A DNA stretch of 12,748 nucleotides from JANRKG01 sp033763635 (lineage in GTDB: Bacteria; Cyanobacteriota; Cyanobacteriia; GCF-001939115). The position numbers and the translations under genes are program-made. Shown piece by piece: positions 1-5,785 of the stretch. The first letter of the stretch is position 1, and each line of letters begins with the position of its first letter. Below the pieces are notes generated by a model. The model made no database searches. It had not been told where the DNA came from and worked only from the letters and a program-made list of their open reading frames with translations. The stretch is taken from contig JANRKG010000284.1 of NCBI GenBank assembly GCA_033763635.1, positions 1 through 12,748 of the forward strand, in the 5' to 3' direction.

Positions 1-386
1 ATGGAGTTGGGGCGTTTCTCAATGTCCATGAAGGCCCAAATGGAATCAGTAAGCGAGTTCACGAACCTCTGGAACTGGGAATGGTTACGAGTGTAGAACC
101 GGGATTTTATGAACCGGGATGGGGCGGGATTCGCCTTGAAAATCTTTATACCGTTGTCGATGTATCTGCAAGCCATCCATCCAATGGGGCGGGAGGAGTC
201 AGTCAATGGTATGGGTTGGAATCCCTGACCTTTATTCCTTTTGACAGGAAATTAATTGACTTCGATCGCCTAGAACCGCGTCAGGCAGAGTGGTTGCAAA
301 ACTACCACAAAACTATCTTCGCAAAATTATCTCCCACCCTAACATCAGAAGAAATTCAATGGCTTCAAACCGCGTGCGGTCTGTAA
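1..386 (+). CDS. Xaa-Pro aminopeptidase (M24B), C-terminal part
   Basis: This is the 3' end of a metallopeptidase gene whose start lies left of the window; the reading frame begins at base 3. The translation opens with GVGAFLNVHEGP, the M24B signature around a metal-binding His. It continues with TSVEPGFYEPGWGGIRLEN, where the Glu of VEPG and the Glu of RLEN are the expected dinuclear metal ligands. Enzymes of this family remove an N-terminal residue that precedes proline and usually act in the cytoplasm in peptide turnover. The last 60 or so residues are the usual helical tail, and the stop is TAA at 384-386. The match to the pita-bread fold C-terminus is strong. The exact subfamily (PepP or a paralogue) cannot be set from a fragment. 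The following gene starts 163 bp away behind structured DNA, so it is probably a separate unit. Confidence 0.93.
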   Translation, partial: GVGAFLNVHEGPNGISKRVHEPLELGMVTSVEPGFYEPGWGGIRLENLYTVVDVSASHPSNGAGGVSQWYGLESLTFIPFDRKLIDFDRLEPRQAEWLQNYHKTIFAKLSPTLTSEEIQWLQTACGL

Positions 387-389
387 TTG

Positions 390-410
390 AAACATTTGCC
401 GATGTTTTTT
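390..410 (+). terminator. Possible rho-independent terminator after the aminopeptidase gene
   Basis: A 6-bp stem, AAACAT (390-395) with ATGTTT (402-407), encloses a 6-nt loop. The T run continues to 410, and the hairpin begins 3 bases after the stop codon. The stem is AT-rich and therefore weak; position and T tract are the main support. A second possible hairpin, CGAACG (449-454) with CGTTCG (465-470), lies further downstream. Confidence 0.35.
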
Positions 411-484
411 AGAGAGTGATAGGCTGGAAAGGGCATCGGTTTTTAAGCCGAACGCTTGCCTATCCGTTCGTTTCATCTTTGCAA

Positions 485-517
485 TCAATCATTGCTAGTT
501 ATCTCGGCAATGATTGA
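485..517. repeat. Perfect 11-bp inverted repeat upstream of the FHA gene
   Basis: TCAATCATTGC at 485-495 is exactly reversed and complemented at 507-517, with an 11-nt spacer. It ends 32 bases before the FHA start codon. No T tract follows, so it does not look like a simple terminator. It could be an operator for a dimeric regulator or a hairpin in the leader RNA; neither is shown by sequence alone. Confidence 0.6.
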
Positions 518-549
518 ATTTGCTCTAATTTCTGTTTTCTCATTCCTGC

Positions 550-1005
550 TTGGATGTATACCCGGTGATTACCCTAAATCTTCTGCATCCTACCTCAACC
601 ACGCCAGCCCAGAGTTGGACTTTTGACAACGAATCCATCGTCCGGATTGGAAGGGCGAAGGAACAACATGTGGTGGTTCATAGTGCGGTTGTATCCCGGT
701 TACATGTGGAGTTACAACGCCAGACAGCAGGTTGGGAAGTGGTCTCTATGGGAACCAATGGTACTTATGTGAATGGGGAACGGATTACCCGGACCCGCGT
801 TTTAGATGGCATGGTCATTCGTTTAGGCACCTCAGGCCCAAAAATTCAGATTTACTTGGGCGGTAATGCCAACGTGAAACCAATGGTCAGCTCTGCCCGG
901 ACCACTCCATCGACAGGGACCCCTGAACCCAACAAAATTCAAACCTTTTTGACAGGACCGAAGCAATCCGTTCCCCCTGAACATCTCACCTATCGAGAGG
1001 ACTAA
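550..1005 (+). CDS. FHA-domain protein
   Basis: The protein of about 151 residues consists mainly of one forkhead-associated domain, a phosphothreonine-peptide binding fold. Counting from the TTG at 550, the domain spans about residues 6-105. It has the conserved Gly-Arg at 34-35, Ser-Arg-x-His at 49-52, Thr-Asn-Gly at 69-71 and Asn-Gly at 75-76, so the phosphate-binding loops look intact. Residues from about 108 to the end form a Pro/Thr/Ser-rich, probably disordered tail. There is no signal peptide or membrane segment. No ATG is available: stops at 511 and 526 lie in frame upstream, so the start is TTG at 550 or GTG at 565, and neither has a convincing ribosome binding site. The stop overlaps the start of the next gene by one base (TAATG), which implies an operon and coupled translation. 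The likely role is recruiting a partner phosphorylated by a Ser/Thr kinase; the partner is unknown. Confidence 0.9.
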   Translation: MDVYPVITLNLLHPTSTTPAQSWTFDNESIVRIGRAKEQHVVVHSAVVSRLHVELQRQTAGWEVVSMGTNGTYVNGERITRTRVLDGMVIRLGTSGPKIQIYLGGNANVKPMVSSARTTPSTGTPEPNKIQTFLTGPKQSVPPEHLTYRED

Positions 1006-1715
1006 TGGCGAAAGGAGACCAAATCTACGTCATCCGGGAGTTCCTAAACCTGCAAGGCGTTTATGAACATCACGGAATTGACTGTGGAGATGGCACAGTC
1101 ATTCACTACCAGAAGTTAGATGAAGCGACCGTCTCTCGTACCAGCCTCGATAAATTTAGATCGGGGCGAATGGTTTACGTGAAAAACTACCCCGTTTCTT
1201 TCATCCCAGATGTAGTGGTCCGGCGGGCAGAGAGTCGTTTGGGGGAGCAGCAGTATAATTTGCTTTCTAACAACTGTGAACATTTCGCGACCTGGTGTAA
1301 GACTGGAAAAAATGACAGCCCGCAGGTTCGAGACTTTGTTCCCAGCATCGGCACGTTGGGTGTGTATGACATGCCATCGCTTATGAATCAGGCGATCGGT
1401 TCTGCATCCTCGGAGGGTGCTCCTGCATTAGTAGTCAAAGCCCTCGCCGACGCACAAACCGCTCGTCAATCCCTCCAACCCGAACTCGATCGCCTGCAAA
1501 AAGAAATGGATTCCTGGCAACAGGTTGCCTTAAGTGCCCTGAAGCAAGGAAGGGAAGATCTGGCCCGTGCCGCCTTAGCCCGAAAATACCCATTGAAAAA
1601 ACGAGCAACCGACCTGAAGCTACAAGTGAGTCAGTTAGATGACATGGTAAAGGCGTTGCAACGGAATCGCAGCAGTATTATTACCCCTTCTGGGAATGGG
1701 ACTCAACTCCTGTAG
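1005..1715 (+). CDS. LRAT/H-rev107-like domain protein with coiled-coil tail
   Basis: The N-terminal part (about residues 1-105 of 236) resembles the LRAT/H-rev107 branch of the NlpC/P60 superfamily. It has YEHHGI with a candidate catalytic His at 23, a second His in VIHY at 34, and NNCEHF with the candidate nucleophile Cys91. Members of this fold act as thiol acyltransferases, phospholipases or peptidases. The substrate here cannot be told. Residues about 145-225 are rich in Gln, Leu, Lys and Asp in heptad-like order and probably form a coiled coil. No signal peptide or membrane helix is visible, so the product is probably cytoplasmic or peripheral. The ATG at 1005 overlaps the FHA stop and is preceded by GAGAGG, a fair ribosome binding site inside the FHA gene. 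The stop TAG at 1713-1715 lies in the left arm of a palindromic element. LRAT-like membership is well supported by the motif; function with the FHA partner is inference. Confidence 0.87.
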   Translation: MAKGDQIYVIREFLNLQGVYEHHGIDCGDGTVIHYQKLDEATVSRTSLDKFRSGRMVYVKNYPVSFIPDVVVRRAESRLGEQQYNLLSNNCEHFATWCKTGKNDSPQVRDFVPSIGTLGVYDMPSLMNQAIGSASSEGAPALVVKALADAQTARQSLQPELDRLQKEMDSWQQVALSALKQGREDLARAALARKYPLKKRATDLKLQVSQLDDMVKALQRNRSSIITPSGNGTQLL

Positions 1716-1770
1716 AGAGGCGCAATTTGCGTCTTTTCCCCGTGTGCCTTTGCCCGATCGCGTCCCTACA
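1711..1770. repeat. Palindromic intergenic element holding both convergent stop codons
   Basis: The left end reads TGTAGAGAGGC (1711-1721). The right end is GCGTCCCTACA (1760-1770), whose complement is TGTAGGGACGC, matching the left end at 9 of 11 positions. The TAG in the left arm ends the LRAT-like gene (1713-1715). The TAG in the complement of the right arm ends the DUF2459 gene (1766-1768). Ends of the form GTAGRGACGC are familiar from short dispersed repeats in cyanobacterial genomes, so this may be a small mobile-type or terminator repeat. Only one copy is seen in this window. Confidence 0.5.
1716..1737 (+). terminator. Rho-independent terminator after the FHA-LRAT pair
   Basis: An imperfect stem begins just after the stop codon. 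The sequence AGAGGCGCA (1716-1724) pairs with TGCGTCTTT (1728-1736) through seven Watson-Crick pairs and two G-T pairs around a 3-nt loop, followed by a short T run (1734-1737). It sits between two convergent genes and inside the larger 1711-1770 palindrome. Confidence 0.5.
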
Positions 1771-2470
1771 AACACCCATCCCGCAGATGCATCATCACGG
1801 CAGAGGCCAGCCCTGCCCACATCGGTGTATTGAGATGGGCTGCCCTCAGTCCGTCTGCTGTCCAGGAATTACAGGTTTTGAGAATGGAATACCGCCCCGT
1901 AGCCTCAAAGAAATTTGTCAGGGTTCCATCGCGGCTGCGAATTCTCTGGACCTGTTGACGATCGTCCCTCTGAAACGACCCATCGAGAAACTGAATCAGC
2001 CGCTCATATTGGCTCTGACTCAGTTTAAGCGGTCTTACAAAAGTATTTCCTGCACTTTGGGGAACATCTGGGTATCCATACACATTCATGGCAGCAGAAT
2101 TGAGCCAGAACAGGGCACGCAAAGCATTCCAAACATTGACCTGATCCCAACTGGGGGTTTCGACATAGAAAGCGCGTTCACCCCAGCCAAATCCCAGGTA
2201 ACGATATTGCCCCGTATCCGCCATCGACAACCCTAAGCGTTGCCGCCAGTCAAATCTCTCATTTTGGACAGGCAGGATGAGATTGGTATGGAAGTTGTCA
2301 CTGGATACATAAAGGGTGACAGTGCAGGTTTCCTGAGGCGTGAACCACTGGGTTGGGGTGAAGTACCCGATCGCCAACACCATGACAAACGACACCAGGA
2401 CCAAACCCACGGTACGAAACCACTTCCTGAATTTGATCCTTCCTTTAGAAATATGCGGAACGATCGGCAT
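1766..2470 (-). CDS. DUF2459 (TIGR02117-type) membrane-anchored protein
   Basis: The 234-residue protein has a basic N-terminus and one hydrophobic segment at about residues 19-40, then a soluble domain probably outside the cytoplasmic membrane. Features fit the DUF2459 family, first noted near urease genes in some bacteria: FHTNLILPV near residue 60, GWGERAFYVETPSW near residue 95, and TCNSWTADGL near residue 200. The conserved His and the Cys-Asn suggest a possible hydrolase site, but no activity is known to me. Length is normal for the family, so the gene appears intact. The chosen ATG (complement of 2468-2470) lacks a clear ribosome binding site, and a slightly different start is possible. 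It converges on the LRAT-like gene, and its stop lies within the shared palindrome. Upstream it faces a long AT-rich gap and the divergent methyltransferase gene. Confidence 0.85.
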   Translation of the reverse strand: MPIVPHISKGRIKFRKWFRTVGLVLVSFVMVLAIGYFTPTQWFTPQETCTVTLYVSSDNFHTNLILPVQNERFDWRQRLGLSMADTGQYRYLGFGWGERAFYVETPSWDQVNVWNALRALFWLNSAAMNVYGYPDVPQSAGNTFVRPLKLSQSQYERLIQFLDGSFQRDDRQQVQRIRSRDGTLTNFFEATGRYSILKTCNSWTADGLRAAHLNTPMWAGLASAVMMHLRDGCL

Positions 2471-2648
2471 GAGAGTTTCACTGGCAACGGTAAGGTAATC
2501 CGTTCCATCCTAGCGGTATCCCATCTGCCGATTCAAAATCCACCATACGGTCCCACCCATTTTCCCAAATTAGAATTGATCCCATTTTCCATACATAGCG
2601 TTTTTATCTAATCAAAAAACACTATACATAGCGTTTTTCCTAAAAGAA

Positions 2649-2687
2649 ATTAATTCTATCGGGCCAGACGTTTTTAATAGAATTAAT
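2649..2687. repeat. 11-bp inverted repeat with 17-nt loop
   Basis: The arms 2649-2659 and 2677-2687 are perfect complements and very AT-rich. A further copy of the right arm motif, ATAGAATTGAT, follows 18 bases on. The arrangement of one inverted and two direct copies could be a cluster of regulator sites upstream of the methyltransferase gene. Confidence 0.55.
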
Positions 2688-2793
2688 CCTTTTAATAGAA
2701 TTGATATTTCTTTAGAATTGATCCTTCCTCTTAAAGAAGGTATGACAGCCATTCTTAATCGTCTAAAAATTAGTCAATTTCAATCGGTAAAAG

Positions 2794-2823
2794 TTGCATT
2801 GTGAAACCCAAAAGCACTATAAA
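2794..2823 (+). promoter_or_regulatory. Candidate sigma-70-type promoter for the methyltransferase gene
   Basis: TATAAA at 2818-2823 is one base from the -10 consensus. TTGCAT at 2794-2799, 18 bases upstream, is a weak -35. Transcription would begin near 2830, leaving a leader of about 40 nt. The region is AT-rich, so chance matches are likely. Confidence 0.3.
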
Positions 2824-2872
2824 TTAAAATAAGTATTTCTGATCCCTATCTATATTTATTCATACCGATCGA

Positions 2873-3712
2873 ATGATCCTTGAATCCCCTTTCATCAGAT
2901 CTTCTTTGATAGAACCTCGGCCTTTCTTAAAGTGGGCAGGTGGGAAGGGGAGGCTCATTCAACAATATCTTCCCTATTTTCCCAGGTACTATCAAACTTA
3001 CTATGAGCCGTTTTTAGGGGGAGGCGCAATTTTTTTCTATTTAACTCCTCCTAAAGCGGTCTTAATGGATATTAATTCAGAGCTAGTCAATGTTTACCGC
3101 TGTGTTAAAGACTCTGTTGAACCTCTGATCTCTCTCCTGGAAAATCATCGACAATGCCATAGTCGCGACTATTATTACCACATTCGATCGCTCCGGAATG
3201 GAGATTCTCTTGAGCGAGCCGCCCGAATGATTTACCTAAATAAAACTTGTTTTAATGGGCTATACCGCGAAAATTTGAAGGGTGAATTTAACGTCCCGAT
3301 GGGACGATACAAAAACCCCCAAATTTTTGACGAGAAATTACTGCGGGCCGCATCCGATGCGCTGCGGAATACCGAGATTTATGCAGAGCCGTTTGATTAC
3401 ACCTTAAAACTGGCGCGATCACGGCAGGATTTTGTGTACTTTGATCCTCCGTACTACCCGATTAGTCCAACCAGCAATTTCACGGGCTATAGTCGCTTTT
3501 CTTTTAACCAGGAAGATCAGAGGCACTTAAAGAATGTCTTTGCGACTCTGGCAGAACGGGGAGTGCAGGTGATGCTATCCAATTCCGACTGCCCCTTTGT
3601 GCGGGAACTTTACGCAGACTTTCGCATTCAAACAATTTTAGCGACCCGTGCCATTAATTCAAATCCCGGAAAACGGGGAACAATTAATGAAGTGTTGATT
3701 ACGTCTTATTAG
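2873..3712 (+). CDS. Dam-type DNA adenine methyltransferase (class D12)
   Basis: The 279-residue protein transfers a methyl group from S-adenosylmethionine to N6 of adenine, most likely in GATC by similarity to Dam. It has the D12-family order of motifs. FLKWAGGKG lies at residues 18-26, YEPFLGGG at 44-51 (SAM binding), and VLMDIN near 63-68 holds an acidic residue expected to contact SAM. LNKTCFNGLYREN follows near 125, and the catalytic DPPY is at 191-194. The length is typical of Dam (about 270-280). No restriction endonuclease gene is adjacent, so it appears to be an orphan enzyme, as known in other cyanobacteria where GATC, inside HIP1, is methylated. The ATG at 2873 has no clear ribosome binding site. 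The 5' part is somewhat more AT-rich than later genes, a weak hint of transfer. DUF928 follows 39 bp on, on the same strand. Confidence 0.93.
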   Translation: MILESPFIRSSLIEPRPFLKWAGGKGRLIQQYLPYFPRYYQTYYEPFLGGGAIFFYLTPPKAVLMDINSELVNVYRCVKDSVEPLISLLENHRQCHSRDYYYHIRSLRNGDSLERAARMIYLNKTCFNGLYRENLKGEFNVPMGRYKNPQIFDEKLLRAASDALRNTEIYAEPFDYTLKLARSRQDFVYFDPPYYPISPTSNFTGYSRFSFNQEDQRHLKNVFATLAERGVQVMLSNSDCPFVRELYADFRIQTILATRAINSNPGKRGTINEVLITSY

Positions 3713-3751
3713 ATATTAGGGAAAGGTAGACCCCACATAAGGGCCATTATC

Positions 3752-4654
3752 ATGCGTTTAAGCGGTTGCCTTCTTCTGTTCCTGCCTGTCGTGACTCTGG
3801 CTTTTCCCATTGGGAGCGTCACTGCCTCCTCAGCTTTTTCCCAAGCAGTTTCTTCCAAAACAAGGGCATTTGGAAGCATTGAGCCATCTCAATCCAGACT
3901 CAATGACCAAACCCAGTCTGTCGCAACCCCAATCCTGCAAACCATTAACCGGCAGAAATGTGGCATCGCCAAAGAAATTAAGTTTCTGCCTCCCACCAAA
4001 CGGCAACCGACCCCAAAAGCAGAACGTATCGCCCTGGAAGAACCCCGTCTCCGCTGCGGTGGCACTAAAACCGAGGATGGGCGTTATGCGGTTGCAGTTG
4101 TTCCCCAATCGACCTTTAGTAGAACCACCACTCCCTATCCAACTTTCTTCTTCTACATCCCCTTTACCTCTGTCAAAGAAGCGGTCTTTACCCTTGCCAG
4201 TGCGGCAGATAGCCATCCTTACTACGAAACAAAGCTTCAACTAAAAGGGGAGCGGGGCATCATTCGCTTTCAGTTGCCTGGAGATGCTCCCCATCTGGCC
4301 ATCGATCGCACGTATCACTGGCAGTTGCAATTCAACATTCAAACCCTGGAACCCGATTCTTTTGCAGGAACCTGGTTATTGGTCATGCGGGGTGAGATTC
4401 AGCGCATTCAGCCCACTTCCAACCTGATGGACCAGTTAAAGGCTGTGCCGGAGCGTAAACGTCCGGCCGTTTATGCAGAAAATGGCCTTTGGCAAGACGC
4501 TTTGAGCACTTTGGCCCAGTTGCGACGGGCCAACCCGACCGATCGGGCCATCCTTGCAGATTGGAACTCCCTTTTGCAGCAGGTTGATTTGGCGATACTG
4601 AATCAAGAGCCAATTTTGGACGTGGTGACTCGAAAAGTGAATGTCAGGCGTTGA
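3752..4654 (+). CDS. DUF928 secreted protein
   Basis: The 300-residue product begins with a Sec-type signal peptide: a short basic start and a hydrophobic run to about residue 20, with a likely cut near Ala25-Ser26. After a Ser/Gln-rich linker comes a domain of about residues 90-245 that fits DUF928, a family largely restricted to cyanobacteria. Visible hallmarks are a Cys-containing segment around LRCGG (residue 101), the VAVVPQ strand, PTFFFYIP near residue 130, a YHWQL strand near residue 190, and a closing RGEIQRI. The C-terminus resembles a short helical repeat (AENGLWQDALSTLAQLRRAN), as often follows this domain. The protein is probably periplasmic; its function is unknown. The ATG at 3752 follows a purine-rich stretch, AGGGAAAGG, at a rather long distance. 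It may be cotranscribed with the methyltransferase gene, but nothing links their functions. Confidence 0.85.
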   Translation: MRLSGCLLLFLPVVTLAFPIGSVTASSAFSQAVSSKTRAFGSIEPSQSRLNDQTQSVATPILQTINRQKCGIAKEIKFLPPTKRQPTPKAERIALEEPRLRCGGTKTEDGRYAVAVVPQSTFSRTTTPYPTFFFYIPFTSVKEAVFTLASAADSHPYYETKLQLKGERGIIRFQLPGDAPHLAIDRTYHWQLQFNIQTLEPDSFAGTWLLVMRGEIQRIQPTSNLMDQLKAVPERKRPAVYAENGLWQDALSTLAQLRRANPTDRAILADWNSLLQQVDLAILNQEPILDVVTRKVNVRR

Positions 4655-4742
4655 AACAGAACTGCTGTAATCTTCTGGAAAACCCTGCATCTGGCCCCGA
4701 AATGGGGGATGATAGAGGGTGTTGTGTTTTTGAACCGTCTCG

Positions 4743-5258
4743 ATGACTGCTGGCGTGTACAGCCTCGTGGAACTTCGACAAGCGATTGCCGCCAATCCGT
4801 CACGTTGGCGACCCCTGGTTTTCACCAATGGATGTTTTGATCTGCTCCATGTGGGCCATGTGCGCTATCTTCAGACCGCCAGAGCTTTGGGCCGTTCGCT
4901 GGTTGTTGGGTTAAACAGCGACGCATCAGTACGCGCCATTAAACCCCAGGTAGCGAATCGCCCCGCCCGCCCGATCGTTCCAGAGGAACAACGAGCTGAG
5001 GTATTGGCATCCCTAAGATCTGTGGATGGGGTTGTCCTCTTCTCCGAGTTAACGGCAGCGGCTCTTATGGAGGCATTACAACCCGATGTATATGTGAAGG
5101 GAGGGGATTATACCCTGGAAACCCTTCCGGAAGCTGCGGTGGTCCAATCCTATGGAGGCCAGATTGAACTGGTACGGATTGAAGTTCCAACCTCGACCAC
5201 GGGCATCGTCAACCAGATTCTCCAATCCGTTCAGCTTTCCCTCACGAATAACCTGTAA
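4743..5258 (+). CDS. rfaE2: RfaE2/HldE-C-like nucleotidyltransferase
   Basis: The 171-residue protein is a cytidylyltransferase-fold enzyme. FTNGCFDLLHVGHVRYL (residues 27-43) carries the HxGH nucleotide-binding motif at 36-39. VVGLNSDASVRAIK follows near residue 55. PDVYVKGGDYTLETLPE near residue 115 and the C-terminal STTGIVNQI are typical of the adenylyltransferase half of HldE. That enzyme makes ADP-D-glycero-beta-D-manno-heptose from the heptose 1-phosphate and ATP. Here it stands alone: no ribokinase-like HldE-N half is fused to it or found in the window, as in organisms with separate RfaE1 and RfaE2. The start ATG at 4743 has no strong ribosome binding site. The GUN4 gene begins 20 bp after its stop, suggesting cotranscription. 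Heptose is not usual in cyanobacterial lipopolysaccharide, so the true sugar substrate is uncertain; the fold and superfamily are not. Confidence 0.9.
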   Translation: MTAGVYSLVELRQAIAANPSRWRPLVFTNGCFDLLHVGHVRYLQTARALGRSLVVGLNSDASVRAIKPQVANRPARPIVPEEQRAEVLASLRSVDGVVLFSELTAAALMEALQPDVYVKGGDYTLETLPEAAVVQSYGGQIELVRIEVPTSTTGIVNQILQSVQLSLTNNL

Positions 5259-5278
5259 CCTCTACGGTGGATGTTTCG

Positions 5279-5785
5279 ATGACCAGTTCCCTTCCCCCTT
5301 CCTCTATGCAATCTTCGGGCGAAAACTTTATGCCCGTCCCGCTACTGTCAGAAAGGGGTGTAGATTACAGACCACTCCAGGAGTTGCTAGAACAGCAGGA
5401 TTTTGAAGCCGCCGATCGCATCACGCTTAAGAAGATGTGTGAATTGGCAGGACCGTTAGCAGTGCGACGAGGCTGGCTCTATTTCACAGAAGTTGAGAAT
5501 TTTCCTGGACAAGACTTACAGACCCTCAACCAACTCTGGCTGACCTACTCAAACCAGAAATTTGGATTTTCCGTACAACGAGAAATTTGGCTGGCGACAG
5601 GGAAAAACTGGGACAAAGTTTGGCCCCAAATTGGCTGGAAGCAGGGCAACCTTTGGACTCGTTACCCCCAGGAATTTACCTGGAACCTCTCTGCCCCACG
5701 CGGTCATCTGCCCCTTTCGAACCAACTGCGGGGGGTACGGGTCATGGCTGCTCTCCTCTCCCACCCTGCCTGGACTTCTAACTAA
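5279..5785 (+). CDS. Short GUN4-domain protein
   Basis: From the ATG at 5279 the protein has 168 residues: a disordered Ser/Pro-rich start of about 28 residues, then a GUN4 domain. Hallmarks are DYRPLQELLEQQDFEAAD (29 onward), RRGWLYF, the FPGQDL-LNQLW segment, FGFSVQREIW, and APRGHLPL near the end. GUN4 binds protoporphyrin IX and Mg-protoporphyrin and stimulates Mg-chelatase in chlorophyll synthesis. The canonical cyanobacterial protein carries an extra N-terminal helical domain of about 80 residues, which is missing here, so this is probably a paralogue. The ATG at 5279 is preferred because GGTGGA (5266-5271) lies 7 bases ahead; a GTG at 5267 in the same frame is possible. It follows the nucleotidyltransferase gene closely. 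Its stop TAA overlaps the stop of the opposing HemW-like gene, in CTAA at 5782-5785. Confidence 0.88.
   Translation: MTSSLPPSSMQSSGENFMPVPLLSERGVDYRPLQELLEQQDFEAADRITLKKMCELAGPLAVRRGWLYFTEVENFPGQDLQTLNQLWLTYSNQKFGFSVQREIWLATGKNWDKVWPQIGWKQGNLWTRYPQEFTWNLSAPRGHLPLSNQLRGVRVMAALLSHPAWTSN

Larger units (their letters stand above)
2471..2872. other. AT-rich, repeat-bearing intergenic region
   Basis: No convincing gene lies here, and base composition is clearly more AT-rich than the surroundings from about 2570. ATACATAGCGTTTTT occurs at 2591-2605 and 2624-2638. TTTTAATAGAATT occurs at 2672-2684 and 2690-2702, exactly 18 bases apart. TTAGAATTGATCC occurs at 2570-2582 and 2712-2724. ATTAATTCTAT (2649-2659) is the reverse complement of ATAGAATTAAT (2677-2687). 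The right end probably holds the promoter of the methyltransferase gene. The repeats may be regulatory, or relics of an inserted element. Confidence 0.7.

Noticed and set aside
1..3. ATG at the very first base as a gene start
   Set aside because: It is in a different frame from the M24B peptidase, whose motif is read from base 3; the frame from base 1 shows no supported product.
510..626. A 38-codon frame starting MIEFALISVFSFLLGC, which looks like a lipoprotein signal
   Set aside because: It is out of frame with the FHA gene, overlaps its domain start and stops within it. It has no downstream domain, and its start lies in the inverted repeat. Most likely chance.
1727..2611. Plus-strand open frames at 1727-2236 and 2240-2611
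   Set aside because: They lie opposite the DUF2459 gene, whose family motifs are clear, and their translations show no recognisable domain.
2591..2638. Possible CRISPR-like array from the repeated ATACATAGCGTTTTT
   Set aside because: Only two copies of a 15-base motif, with an 18-base gap and no further spaced repeats; far too short and too few.
3810..4240. Long open frames on both strands inside the DUF928 gene
   Set aside because: The signal peptide and DUF928 hallmarks are in the 3752-4654 frame; the others are low-complexity shadows.
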